DNA of 64,000 nucleotides from Fulvimarina sp039652615 (lineage in GTDB: Bacteria; Pseudomonadota; Alphaproteobacteria; Rhizobiales; Rhizobiaceae). The notes beneath the pieces were generated by a model. It was given only the letters and a program-made list of their open reading frames with translations. It was not told where the DNA came from and searched no databases. Shown piece after piece: positions 52,534 through 61,387 of this stretch. Location: positions 192,223 to 256,222 of the forward strand of contig NZ_JBDJAC010000006.1 in the NCBI RefSeq assembly GCF_039652615.1. Direction: 5' to 3'. Each line of letters begins with the position of its first letter. Within the stretch, counting starts at the first letter, position 1. The position numbers and the translations under genes were made by a program.

Positions 52534-53907
52534 ATGAATTCACCGAAGAATTGGCTGAAGCGTCTGGGAGCGGCTGCTCTCCTCGGCTCCGCCATGGTCA
52601 CCGGCGCCTTTGCGCAGGATTCGGCTGCCGACGCGCCGAGCGGCGAGCCGATCAAGGTCGGCGTCCTGCATTCCCTTTCGGGAACGATGGCGATCTCGGA
52701 GACGACGTTGAAAGACGTCATGCTGATGCTGATCGAGGATCAGAATGCCAAGGGCGGCCTGCTCGGCCGGCCGCTCGAAGCCGTGGTCGTCGACCCGGCC
52801 TCCGATTGGCCGCTGTTTGCCGAGCAGATGCGCCAGCTGGTCTCCCAGGACGGCGCCGATGTCGTCTTCTGCTGCTGGACCTCCGTGTCGCGAAAGTCGA
52901 TCCTGCCGGTTGCCGAAGAGCTGAACACCGTCGTCTTCTATCCGGTGCAGTTCGAGGGTGAGGAATCCTCGCGCAACATCTTCTACACGGGCGCAGCGCC
53001 GAACACCCAGGCGATCCCCGCTGTCGACTATCTGATGGAGGAAGGTGTCGAGCGCTGGGTGCTGGAAGGCACCGATTACGTTTATCCGCGCACGACCAAC
53101 AAGATCCTCGAGCAGTATCTCAAGGACAAGGGCGTCGCCGAGGAAGACATCCTCGTGAACTATACCCCCTTCGGCTTCTCCGACTGGCAGACGGAAGTCT
53201 CGCGCATCAACGAATTCGGCTCAGCCGGCAAGAAGGCCGCCGTCGTCTCCACCGTCAACGGCGATGCCAATGTGCCGTTCTACAAGGAGCTCGCCAATCA
53301 GGGCATCGAAGCGACCGATATCCCTGTCGTCGCCTTCTCGGTGGGTGAGGAAGAGCTCGCCGGCATCGACACCGCACCGCTGGTCGGCCATCTTGCCGCC
53401 TGGAACTACTTCATGAGCGTCGATACGCCGGAAAACGAAGAGTTCATCGCCAAGTGGCACGATTTCATCGGTAACGAGGACCGCGTCACCAACGATCCGA
53501 TGGAAGCCCATTACATCGGCTTCAACATGTGGGTGAAGGCTGTCGAAGCTGCCGGCACCACCGACGCCGACGCCGTGATCGCAGCCCTTCCGGGCATCGA
53601 GCAGGCGAACCTTTCCGGCGGCACCTCGGTGATGGGCAAGAATCACTACATCTCCAAGCCCGTCCTGATCGGCGAGATCAACGACGAGGGCCAGTTCGAC
53701 ATCGTCTCGGAAACCGATGGCGTGGTCGAGGGCGATGCCTGGTCCGACTTCCTGCCGGATTCCAAGATGCTGATTGCCGATTGGACCGATCCGATCAATT
53801 GCGGCAACTACAACACCGAGACCAAGAGCTGCGGTGGCGCAGGCGCAGAAGAGGCAGCTTCCTCGGAAGACGCAGCGACTGAAACCGAAGGCACGTCGGC
53901 AAACTGA
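52534..53907 (+). CDS. urtA: Urea ABC transporter, substrate-binding protein
   Basis: 457 residues, signal peptide MNSPKNWLKRLGAAALLGSAMVTGAFA. Family features of UrtA: IKVGVLHSLSGTMAISETTLKDVMLMLIEDQNAKGGLLGR, FCCWTSVSRKSILPVAEE, FYPVQFEGEESSRNIFYTGAAPNTQAIPAV. An extra C-terminal tail of about 30 residues (SCGGAGAEEAASSEDAATETEGTSAN) is low-complexity and acidic. AGGAGAG lies before ATG 52534. A hairpin at 53967 separates it from urtB. Confidence 0.94.
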   Translation: MNSPKNWLKRLGAAALLGSAMVTGAFAQDSAADAPSGEPIKVGVLHSLSGTMAISETTLKDVMLMLIEDQNAKGGLLGRPLEAVVVDPASDWPLFAEQMRQLVSQDGADVVFCCWTSVSRKSILPVAEELNTVVFYPVQFEGEESSRNIFYTGAAPNTQAIPAVDYLMEEGVERWVLEGTDYVYPRTTNKILEQYLKDKGVAEEDILVNYTPFGFSDWQTEVSRINEFGSAGKKAAVVSTVNGDANVPFYKELANQGIEATDIPVVAFSVGEEELAGIDTAPLVGHLAAWNYFMSVDTPENEEFIAKWHDFIGNEDRVTNDPMEAHYIGFNMWVKAVEAAGTTDADAVIAALPGIEQANLSGGTSVMGKNHYISKPVLIGEINDEGQFDIVSETDGVVEGDAWSDFLPDSKMLIADWTDPINCGNYNTETKSCGGAGAEEAASSEDAATETEGTSAN

Positions 53908-53966
53908 TCTTTTGCGATCACCATCATAAAGCGCGTCGTCTTTCCTCCCGAGACTGACGCGTATCC

Positions 53967-54001
53967 GGGCGGCCATCCGGGCACCTTATGGGTGGCCGCC
54001 C
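53967..54001 (+). terminator. Intra-operon hairpin between urtA and urtB
   Basis: GGGCGGCCA/TGGCCGCCC, a perfect 9-bp stem with a 17-nt loop, without T run. Like the hairpins after aapJ and pstS, it probably lowers read-through into the permease genes. Confidence 0.5.
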
Positions 54002-54036
54002 ACTTCGATGAATTCAACCACTTGGCTCGTTGCTTC

Positions 54037-55725
54037 ATGATCACCTCGATCCGCCGGCTCGCCGCGTTCGTACTTTTTGCGGGCCTGTTCGCCATGTCGG
54101 CAAATCTTGCCGGCGCTCAGGATGCCGCAACCCCTGAAGAGACGGCTTCCCCCGCAAGCGCCGTGGAGAGCGCCGAGGATCCCGCCGCCATCATTCAGGA
54201 ATTCGGCGGCAAGCAGAGCTACGACGACACCGAAGCGGTCATCGCGCGCCTCGCGGCCACCGGAGACCCTGCCGTCGCGCGGGCCTTGCGGGCCTTGCGC
54301 GAAGGCGATCTTTACTGGCGCAAAAGCGACGATGCCGTCTTCATCGCGATGCGCGATGGCGATGGCGATGGCTACGCCCTGACCGATCCCTATACCGGCG
54401 TGGATGCCGGCACCGTCCCGCGCGGCGAGATGACGAAGGTCCGCGTCAAGAATTCGATCCGCAATGCGGTCACCGGCGCGCTCGGATCGCTGACGCTGCG
54501 CTCGGACAATCCCGCCCAGCGCATGCGCGCGGCCAACACCCTTTTTTCCGAAGCCAATCCGGACATGATCGAGCCGCTCGAAGCCGCGATCGAGGCCGAA
54601 GAAGACTCATCCATCCGCGCCGCGATGGAACAGGCGCGTGCGGCGGCGGTCCTTCAGTCGGACCGGCCCGACACCGAGAAGGCGGAGGTCACGAGCATCC
54701 TTGCCCAGCGCGGCGACAGGCAGGCGCAGACCTATCTTAGCGGGTTCGCCGCCTCCACGGACGAGGAGGCTGCAAGGATTGCCGCCAATTCGGCCGTTGC
54801 CCAGATCCAGTCCAACATCAATTTCTGGAATCAGGCGCAGAACGTCTGGTACGGGCTTTCGCTCGGCTCGGTTCTGCTGCTCGCCGCAATCGGCCTCGCT
54901 ATCACCTTCGGCGTCATGGGTGTCATCAACATGGCCCATGGCGAGATGGTGATGCTCGGCGCCTACACCACCTTCGTGGTTCAGGAGGTGATCCGCACCC
55001 ACGCGCCGGAACTCTTCGCCTGGTCGCTGGCGATCGCCCTGCCGCTCGCCTTTCTCGTTTCCGGCCTTGTCGGTCTCATCATGGAGCGAGGGCTGATCCG
55101 TTTCCTCTATGGCCGGCCGCTCGAAACCCTGCTTGCCACCTTCGGCGTGTCGCTGATCCTGCAGCAGCTTGTGCGGACCATCTTCGGCCCCACCAATCGC
55201 GAGGTCGGCAATCCCGACTGGATGTCCGGCGCGTTCGATGTGGGGCTGATGGCCGTCACCTGGAACAGGCTCTGGATCATTGTCTTTGCCCTCGTCGTCT
55301 TCGCCGGGCTGCTTCTTATCCTCAACAAAACGCCGCTCGGGCTGCAGATGCGGGCGGTCACCCAGAACCGGCCCATGGCCTCCGCCATGGGGATCCGTAC
55401 GCCCTGGGTCGATGCAATGACCTTCGCGCTCGGCTCCGGCATTGCGGGAATTGCGGGCGTTGCGCTCAGCCAGATCGACAACGTCTCGCCCAATCTCGGC
55501 CAGGGCTACATCATCGACTCGTTCATGGTCGTCGTCTTCGGCGGGGTCGGCAATCTGTGGGGCACGCTTGTCGGCGCGATGAGCCTCGGCATCCTTAACA
55601 AGTTCCTTGAGCCTTATGCGGGCGCGGTGCTCGGCAAGATCGTCGTTCTCGTCCTCATCATCCTCTTCATCCAGAAACGCCCTCGCGGCCTGTTTGCGCA
55701 AAAGGGACGCTTCGTGGACGCATGA
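54037..55725 (+). CDS. urtB: Urea ABC transporter, permease UrtB with HEAT-like N-terminal domain
   Basis: 562 residues. The first 25 residues look like a signal/anchor (MITSIRRLAAFVLFAGLFAMS). A soluble periplasmic segment with alpha-helical repeats (LAATGDPAVARALRALREGD; LRSDNPAQRMRAANTLFSEANPD) runs to about 255, as in long UrtB proteins. The branched-chain-amino-acid-type permease follows (about 275-555; INMAHGEMVMLGAYT, GLQMRAVTQNRPMASAMGI). ATG 54037 is chosen; no strong ribosome site. urtC overlaps its stop by four bases. Confidence 0.93.
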   Translation: MITSIRRLAAFVLFAGLFAMSANLAGAQDAATPEETASPASAVESAEDPAAIIQEFGGKQSYDDTEAVIARLAATGDPAVARALRALREGDLYWRKSDDAVFIAMRDGDGDGYALTDPYTGVDAGTVPRGEMTKVRVKNSIRNAVTGALGSLTLRSDNPAQRMRAANTLFSEANPDMIEPLEAAIEAEEDSSIRAAMEQARAAAVLQSDRPDTEKAEVTSILAQRGDRQAQTYLSGFAASTDEEAARIAANSAVAQIQSNINFWNQAQNVWYGLSLGSVLLLAAIGLAITFGVMGVINMAHGEMVMLGAYTTFVVQEVIRTHAPELFAWSLAIALPLAFLVSGLVGLIMERGLIRFLYGRPLETLLATFGVSLILQQLVRTIFGPTNREVGNPDWMSGAFDVGLMAVTWNRLWIIVFALVVFAGLLLILNKTPLGLQMRAVTQNRPMASAMGIRTPWVDAMTFALGSGIAGIAGVALSQIDNVSPNLGQGYIIDSFMVVVFGGVGNLWGTLVGAMSLGILNKFLEPYAGAVLGKIVVLVLIILFIQKRPRGLFAQKGRFVDA

Positions 55726-56876
55726 TTTTCGCCAGATATCTCGGAGCCCGCGTCTGGTTCCTCGTGCTTCTTCTGGTCGCAGCGGCCGTTCTCGTGCCCA
55801 TGGCAAGCCTCTGGCTGCCGCCCTCGAGCCCCTTCCACGTGCCGCCCTATGCGGTGCCGCTCATCGGAAAATATATCTGCTACGCTCTGCTGGCCCTCTC
55901 GCTCGATCTTGTCTGGGGCTATCTCGGCATCCTGTCGCTCGGACACGGCGCGTTCTTCGCGCTCGGCGGTTATGCCATGGGCATGTATCTGATGCGCCAG
56001 ATCGGCTCGCGCGGGGTCTATGGCGATCCGGTCCTGCCGGACTTCATGGTGTTCCTGAACTGGCAGGAGCTGCCGTGGTACTGGTACGGTTTCGACCAGT
56101 TCTGGTTTGCGGCGCTGATGGTGATGGTCGCGCCGGGCCTGCTGGCCTTCGTCTTCGGCTATTTCGCCTTTCGAAGCCGCGTCACGGGCGTCTACCTGTC
56201 GATTATCACCCAAGCCATGACCTACGCTCTGCTGCTCGCCTTCTTCCGAAACGATATGGGCTTTGGCGGCAATAATGGCCTCACCGATTTCAAGGACATT
56301 CTGGGCTATTCGATCCAGGCCCCGGAGACGCGCGCGTCGCTGTTTGCCGCAAGCTGTATCGCGCTTGCCCTCGGTGTCGTCATCGTCGGTGCGATCACCC
56401 GCTCCAAACTCGGCAATCTGATGATCGCCGTGCGCGATGCAGAGAGCCGGACGCGCTTCATCGGCTGGCGACCGGAATATGTGAAACTCTTTGCCTTCAC
56501 CTTGTCGGCGGTGATGGCCGGAATTGCCGGCGCCCTCTACGTGCCGCAGGTCGGCATCATCAATCCCGGCGAGTTCGATCCGGTGAATTCCATCGAGATC
56601 GTCGTTTGGGCAGCCGTCGGCGGACGCGGCACACTGATCGGTCCGGTTCTCGGGGCGCTCCTCGTCAATTACGGCAAGACGATCTTTACATCGATCGCTC
56701 CTGAATACTGGCTGTTCGTTCTCGGCGGTCTTTTCGTCTTCGTGACGCTCTTCCTGCCGCGCGGGATCGTCGGCACGTTCGATCACGGCTGGAATGCGTG
56801 GAAGGAGCGCCGAGCCGCGAGCCAGCGCGAAAAGGGCGAGGGGACGGGCGAGCCCACGCCAAGCCCTGCGGAATGA
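55722..56876 (+). CDS. urtC: Urea ABC transporter, permease UrtC
   Basis: 384 residues of the LivM type. Ten TM helices; LGILSLGHGAFFALGGYAMGMY is the conserved loop, ITQAMTYALLLAFFRNDMGFGGNNGLTDF follows, and the inner loop NLMIAVRDAESRTRFIGW is an ABC-contact. Partner of UrtB. It ends four bases into urtD (ATGA overlap). Confidence 0.95.
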   Translation: MIFARYLGARVWFLVLLLVAAAVLVPMASLWLPPSSPFHVPPYAVPLIGKYICYALLALSLDLVWGYLGILSLGHGAFFALGGYAMGMYLMRQIGSRGVYGDPVLPDFMVFLNWQELPWYWYGFDQFWFAALMVMVAPGLLAFVFGYFAFRSRVTGVYLSIITQAMTYALLLAFFRNDMGFGGNNGLTDFKDILGYSIQAPETRASLFAASCIALALGVVIVGAITRSKLGNLMIAVRDAESRTRFIGWRPEYVKLFAFTLSAVMAGIAGALYVPQVGIINPGEFDPVNSIEIVVWAAVGGRGTLIGPVLGALLVNYGKTIFTSIAPEYWLFVLGGLFVFVTLFLPRGIVGTFDHGWNAWKERRAASQREKGEGTGEPTPSPAE

Positions 56877-57937
56877 CCATGACCGATCAATCAACTGCAC
56901 GCCTGAAAGCGGCCGAACAGGCCAAGACGCTCGAAGAACCCCAGGGGCAATTCCCGGAGACGACGGGTGAGGACGGAACGACCGGGGGGCACGACAGCCG
57001 ACCGGCGAGCGAAACTGGCGCAGACGAGGCGCCGGAGGCTGCTCCCGCACCGATACCTGCGAGCGACGAAACCCTTCCGAAGGGCGAGGGGGGCGCCGGC
57101 GAACCGGCGGGCGTCGCCGAGCCGGTCGTCTCGCCGCACCCTTATGCGACCCAGCTCCGCCATGAGCGGATCGAAAAGGAAAATCGGCTCGGCGCCCGCC
57201 GCGAGACGCTTCTCTATCTCGACGGGGTCAACAAGACCTTCGACGGCTTCAAGGCGATCAACAACCTCTCGCTGGTCGTGCAGCGTGGAGAGATGCGCGC
57301 GATCATCGGCCCGAACGGGGCCGGCAAGACGACGATGATGGACATCATCACCGGGAAGACGAAGCCCGACACCGGCGATGTCTATTTCGCCGGTGATATC
57401 GACCTGACGAAATACGACGAGGCGTCGATCGCCTCCATGGGCATCGGCCGCAAGTTCCAGAAGCCGACCGTCTTCGAGAGCCTCACCATCGAGGACAATC
57501 TGCGGCTTTCGATGGAAGGCTCCCGTTCCGTTCTGAGGACGCTGTTCCACCGCAGGAGCGGCAGGGAGAACGACCTCGTCGAAGAGATCCTCGATGAGAC
57601 CCGGCTGGTCGAACGACGCCATGCGAGGGCCGCCGACCTCTCCCATGGCCAGAAGCAGTGGCTGGAGATCGGCATGCTGCTCGCCCAGGACCCCGAGCTT
57701 CTTCTGGTCGACGAGCCGGTTGCCGGCATGACCGACGCCGAGACGGAGGAAACCGCGCGGCTGCTGCGCAAGATCGCCGAGACCCGTTCGGTCGTCGTCG
57801 TCGAGCATGACATGCATTTCGTGCGCATGCTTGGCGTGAAGGTGACGTGCCTGCACGAAGGCACCGTCTTGTCTGAAGGATCGCTCGACCATGTCTCGAA
57901 CGACGAGCGCGTGATCGAGGTGTATCTCGGCCGATGA
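56873..57937 (+). CDS. urtD: Urea ABC transporter, ATP-binding protein UrtD, N-terminally extended
   Basis: 354 residues; the ATPase proper starts near residue 110. Walker A GPNGAGKTT at 146-154, Q-loop KFQKPTVFESLTIEDN, signature LSHGQKQWLEIGML, Walker B LLLVDEPVAGMTDAETEE, switch His VVEHDMHFVRML. The LSHGQ signature is usual for UrtD. The first ~108 residues are low-complexity, Glu/Pro/Gly/Ala-rich and likely disordered; usual UrtD is ~250 residues. The start is fixed by the overlap with urtC. Confidence 0.93.
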   Translation: MTMTDQSTARLKAAEQAKTLEEPQGQFPETTGEDGTTGGHDSRPASETGADEAPEAAPAPIPASDETLPKGEGGAGEPAGVAEPVVSPHPYATQLRHERIEKENRLGARRETLLYLDGVNKTFDGFKAINNLSLVVQRGEMRAIIGPNGAGKTTMMDIITGKTKPDTGDVYFAGDIDLTKYDEASIASMGIGRKFQKPTVFESLTIEDNLRLSMEGSRSVLRTLFHRRSGRENDLVEEILDETRLVERRHARAADLSHGQKQWLEIGMLLAQDPELLLVDEPVAGMTDAETEETARLLRKIAETRSVVVVEHDMHFVRMLGVKVTCLHEGTVLSEGSLDHVSNDERVIEVYLGR

Positions 57938-57956
57938 CCCACAGGACTTTTCCGGC

Positions 57957-58649
57957 ATGCTGACCGTCTCAAACGTCGATCTCTACTATGGCGCCGCCCA
58001 GGCCCTTAAAAACGTCTCCCTCGAAGCAAAGACCGGCAAGATCACCTGCGTCCTCGGTCGCAACGGTGTCGGCAAGACCTCTCTCCTGCGCGCAATCATC
58101 GGCCAGCAGCCGGTCCGCCGTGGCGAGATCCTGCTGGAGGATCAGGCGCTCGGAAAGTCAGCGCCCTATGCGCGCATCCGAAAGGGGATCGGCTTCGTGC
58201 CCCAGGGGCGCGAGATCTTTCCCCTGCTGACGGTTCGCGAGAACCTTCAGACCGGCTTTGCCCCGCTGAAGAGCGACAAGACCGTTCCCGATCACGTCTA
58301 CGAGCTGTTTCCTGTTTTGAAGGACATGCTGTCGCGCCGGGGCGGCGATCTTTCGGGCGGCCAGCAGCAGCAGCTCGCCATTGGCCGGGCGCTGGTCACG
58401 CGGCCCAAGCTGCTGGTTCTCGACGAGCCGACCGAAGGTATTCAGCCCTCGATCATCAAGGATATCGGCCGGGCGATCCGTTTCTTGCGCGACGAGTTCG
58501 GCATGACAATCCTGCTCGTCGAGCAGTATCTCGATTTCTGCCGCGAGCTGGCCGACGAGATCGCGATCCTCGATCGCGGCGAGGTCGTTCATCGGGGCGT
58601 TGCGAGCGATCTCGATCGGGACGATGTACGCCGTCATTTGACGGTGTAA
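57957..58649 (+). CDS. urtE: Urea ABC transporter, ATP-binding protein UrtE
   Basis: 230 residues of the LivF type. Walker A GRNGVGKTS at 34-42, GIGFVPQGREIFPLLTVREN (Q-loop), LSGGQQQQLAIGRALV, LLVLDEPTEGIQPSIIKDI, and VEQYLDFCRELAD at the switch. Its end LDRDDVRRHLTV is typical. It ends the operon; the hairpin at 58663 is the likely stop. No urease gene follows. Confidence 0.95.
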   Translation: MLTVSNVDLYYGAAQALKNVSLEAKTGKITCVLGRNGVGKTSLLRAIIGQQPVRRGEILLEDQALGKSAPYARIRKGIGFVPQGREIFPLLTVRENLQTGFAPLKSDKTVPDHVYELFPVLKDMLSRRGGDLSGGQQQQLAIGRALVTRPKLLVLDEPTEGIQPSIIKDIGRAIRFLRDEFGMTILLVEQYLDFCRELADEIAILDRGEVVHRGVASDLDRDDVRRHLTV

Positions 58650-58655
58650 AAATAC

Positions 58656-58692
58656 CGCCGGACCTTTAAAAGCACTGCTTTTGAAGGGCAGG
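58656..58692 (+). repeat. Repeat family A, first hairpin only; likely urt terminator
   Basis: CCTTTAAAAGCA/TGCTTTTGAAGG (58663-58687) has 12 pairs with one G-T and a single-base loop, 13 bp past the urtE stop. It matches the first hairpin of family A (cctttgaaa ... ). No T run follows. Confidence 0.55.
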
Positions 58693-58702
58693 GGTGGCGA
58701 AC

Positions 58703-60154
58703 TTAACTCTCGACGCGATTCCAGAAGCCGCGTTTGCGGCCATGGTCTTGCCGAAGCCGCGCCGCATAGGCGGCATGGTCTTCAAGGGCGCCGAAATCGG
58801 CGATCTCTGCCGCCAGACGCTCGCATTCGTCAAGATGGCGGGCGGCATGCTTGTAGCGACTCGATCGTCCTTCCTGAAGCGTGAAATCGATCATTGACCG
58901 CAAGAGGCGGGTCGCCGCCAGCGGATGGGATGGCGCCAGTCGTTCGCTCGCGGGCGTCAGAAGAGAATAGAGATCGCCGTTCCATGAGCGGTCTGGATCG
59001 AGAACGAGATCGGCGGCGCGCTTGAGGTCCGGCCACTCGACGAAGAATCCGAGCGCATCATGCTGTTCTTCGCGCCCGGCGACCGAGGCCAGCACGTTGG
59101 CTTCCGTCTCCACATCCTCGAAATCCGGCAGTCCCGCGATGTATCCCTTCAGCATCGGGACATCGAGGCGCTTCTCGAAACAAAGCCAGCGAAAAGCCTG
59201 AGCGTCCTGGGGTCGGCCGGCAGCTTCCAGCGCCGCGATATAGGCAGCCTCCCATTCCGGCTCGATGAAATCGGTGACGATTTCTTCGGGGCTTTCCAGG
59301 ACGCCGGCAAGCGCCTCGAGAGCGTCCTCTGGCCGTCCGGCTTCGATCAACCGGGTTGCGATTTCTGCCGCGACGCTCGGCACCGTGCGCTCGAGTTCGG
59401 AATGGCGCGCGACGAAATCGTCCACATTGCCTTCGGCGTCGGCGATGGCGCGCAGCGCCGTGTCGCTGCGACGGCGCTTGCTGAAGCTCTGGAATTCGTC
59501 CTCATATATCGGGCCGTTCAGGGAATAGGCGACGATCCGCCTCTCGGCGTCGGGCTTGCGTTCGACAGGTTCTTTGGCCCAGTCGAGGATCTTCGCCTTG
59601 AGTTCGGCAAGGCCTTTCGAGCCAAGAGCAGGCGCAAGCTTCTGAATCAGGTCGTCGAACTGGCCGTAATCGTTTTCGGTGAGCGCCGTGAAAGCCTGAC
59701 CTGCAAGCGCTTCGGGCGGCGGCGAAACACGCGCGGCAAGCGTCGTGATATCGTCGATCGCCTTGCCGAATTCGGCCGCGATGGTGCCCGATCCGTCGTC
59801 CGTCCGCTCGAAGATGCCGTTCGCCAGCGCCAGATAGCGCCATAGAAGATCCAGCGCCTCGGCCGGATCGCTGCCGCCGAGGGTTTCGACGATGGCGTGC
59901 CGCTGGCCTTCGAGATCCTTGACGAGGTCCTTGCGCTTGCGCCAACCGACCCGCGACTTCGCATTGGCGATCGCGGTCAGCCGCTTGCGGATTTCGTGGG
60001 CCGCGCTTTGCGGGCTCGCCTCATGGGCAAGTTCCAGCCGAAGCCGCCGCTTGGCTGTGGCATTGCCAGCCGAAATCTCCATCAGGAGTGCTGCCAGCCG
60101 CTCCGCGCCGAGTGCTTCGAGATTGGCGGCGTTGAGCGTCGTCCGGGGCGCCAT
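58703..60154 (-). CDS. DUF6880-like protein, unknown function
   Basis: 483 residues, alpha-helical throughout, without signal or membrane segment. The opening (TLNAANLEALGAERLAALLMEISAGNATAKRRLRLELA) and end (YKHAARHLDECERLAAEIADFGALEDHAAYAARLRQDHGRKRGFWN) match what I know of the DUF6880 family, common in Rhizobiales; the match is from memory. The middle reads as tetratricopeptide-like helix pairs (ALEALAGVLESPEEIV; ALEAAGRPQDAQAFRWLCFE). It overlaps queC by one base, so the two are likely co-transcribed, with queC first. Confidence 0.75.
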   Translation of the reverse strand: MAPRTTLNAANLEALGAERLAALLMEISAGNATAKRRLRLELAHEASPQSAAHEIRKRLTAIANAKSRVGWRKRKDLVKDLEGQRHAIVETLGGSDPAEALDLLWRYLALANGIFERTDDGSGTIAAEFGKAIDDITTLAARVSPPPEALAGQAFTALTENDYGQFDDLIQKLAPALGSKGLAELKAKILDWAKEPVERKPDAERRIVAYSLNGPIYEDEFQSFSKRRRSDTALRAIADAEGNVDDFVARHSELERTVPSVAAEIATRLIEAGRPEDALEALAGVLESPEEIVTDFIEPEWEAAYIAALEAAGRPQDAQAFRWLCFEKRLDVPMLKGYIAGLPDFEDVETEANVLASVAGREEQHDALGFFVEWPDLKRAADLVLDPDRSWNGDLYSLLTPASERLAPSHPLAATRLLRSMIDFTLQEGRSSRYKHAARHLDECERLAAEIADFGALEDHAAYAARLRQDHGRKRGFWNRVES

Positions 60155-60891
60155 CAGAAGCCGCTTTCGCTAGCGTCGCCGCGCGCGGTGTCGCGTCCCC
60201 GATAGGCATTCCAGCCGTTCGCCCTCAATTCGCAGGCCGGGCAGGCACCACAGCCATAGCCCCATTCGTGGAAATGTTCCCGGTCGCCGTGATAGCAGGT
60301 ATGGGTCTCATCCCGAACGAGATCCACCAGCGCCTTGCCGCCGAGCGCTTCGGCAAGCGCCCAGGTCTCGGCCTTGTCGATCCACATGAGCGGCGTATCG
60401 AGAACGAAGCGCGCTTCCATGCCGAGATTGAGGGCCAGCTGCATCGCCTTCACAGTATCGTCGCGGCAGTCGGGATAGCCGGAATAATCGGTCTCGCAGA
60501 CCCCCGCCACGATGTGCTTCAGCCCGCGACGATAGGCCAAAGCTCCGGCAAAGGTGAGGAAAAGGAGGTTACGGCCCGGCACGAAGGTGTTGGGAAGGCC
60601 ATTGGCCTCCATCGTGATCTCGGCATCGCGTGTCAGGGCGGTGTCGCTGATCTTGCCGAGTGCGTCGATCTCGATCAGGTGGTCCGCCCCAAGCCTTTCG
60701 GCCCAGTGCGGAAACTGCGATCGCAGGCGATCCAGCACATGGGGTCGGATATCGAGCTCGATGGCGTGGCGCTGGCCGTACCCGAAGCCGATGGTCTCGA
60801 CCCGCGAAAAGCGCTCCAGCGCCCAGGCGAGGCAGGTGGTCGAATCCTGACCACCTGAAAAGAGCACGAGCGCGGTGTCGCCGTTCTCCAT
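60154..60891 (-). CDS. queC: 7-cyano-7-deazaguanine synthase
   Basis: 245 residues. Makes preQ0 from carboxydeazaguanine, ammonia and ATP on the way to queuosine. PP-loop motif LFSGGQDSTTCLAWAL at the start; C-terminal zinc site with cysteines in TCYHGDREHFHEWGYGCGACPACELR. The other que genes are not in the window. Its stop overlaps the start of the DUF6880-like gene. Confidence 0.96.
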   Translation of the reverse strand: MENGDTALVLFSGGQDSTTCLAWALERFSRVETIGFGYGQRHAIELDIRPHVLDRLRSQFPHWAERLGADHLIEIDALGKISDTALTRDAEITMEANGLPNTFVPGRNLLFLTFAGALAYRRGLKHIVAGVCETDYSGYPDCRDDTVKAMQLALNLGMEARFVLDTPLMWIDKAETWALAEALGGKALVDLVRDETHTCYHGDREHFHEWGYGCGACPACELRANGWNAYRGRDTARGDASESGF

Positions 60892-61214
60892 GGTTTTCTT
60901 GACCTCAATCTATCCTGCGCCAGTCCGCCGCTTTTCGCGTTCTGTCTTCATAACCGGGCCTTCCTGGCGATTGAAGGGTGGACAGAGGTCATTTTCCCGG
61001 GGGTGGTTTGCCTGATTTTGCTTTGCCCCCGGAAAAGCTCTTCGGCCGGTGCGGGCAATCTTGCGAACGCCGCTCGAAACCGTGTCGCGCTTCGTTTCGC
61101 AGATTGAGTTAAAACCACGCGCAGCGACAAATTTTCAAGCAGCCATAAACAACCGATCAAACCCGCTTCACCGGGGTTGCGTCGAATCCCATCTAGCGCT
61201 TATGAGGGAGTTCT
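60892..61214. other. Gene-free stretch between queC and tRNA-Ser
   Basis: 323 bp. It holds an imperfect inverted repeat, TTTTCCCGGGGG (60992-61003) with CCCCCGGAAAA (61026-61036). Otherwise no gene or repeat was found; it should contain the queC and tRNA promoters. Confidence 0.5.
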
Positions 61215-61304
61215 GGAGAGGTGGCCGAGTGGTCGAAGGCGCTCCCCTGCTAAGGGAGTATACCGGAGACGGTATCGAGGGTTCGAATCCCTTCCTCTCC
61301 GCCA
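61215..61304 (+). tRNA. tRNA-Ser (anticodon GCT)
   Basis: 90-nt class II tRNA: acceptor GGAGAGG/CCTCTCC, anticodon stem CTCCC/GGGAG with GCT at 61249-61251, a long variable arm (TATACCGGAGACGGTATC), T loop TTCGAAT, and GCCA at the end. Reads AGC/AGT codons. Its 3' end is repeated just downstream and an integrase gene starts 83 bp later. Confidence 0.97.
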
Positions 61305-61326
61305 CGGATTTTCCACTCTCCGCCAC
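61295..61326. repeat. Direct repeat of the tRNA-Ser 3' end (candidate att site)
   Basis: CTCTCCGCCAC occurs at 61295-61305 (inside the tRNA 3' end) and again at 61316-61326, 21 bp apart. This fits an attachment site left by an element that integrated at the tRNA, but the copy distance is short, and the far end lies outside the window. Confidence 0.5.
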
Positions 61327-61387
61327 TTAAAATCCCGCTGATTCACGCATTCGACCCGGTCGACACACCCGTTTCGGGAGTGTGGGA

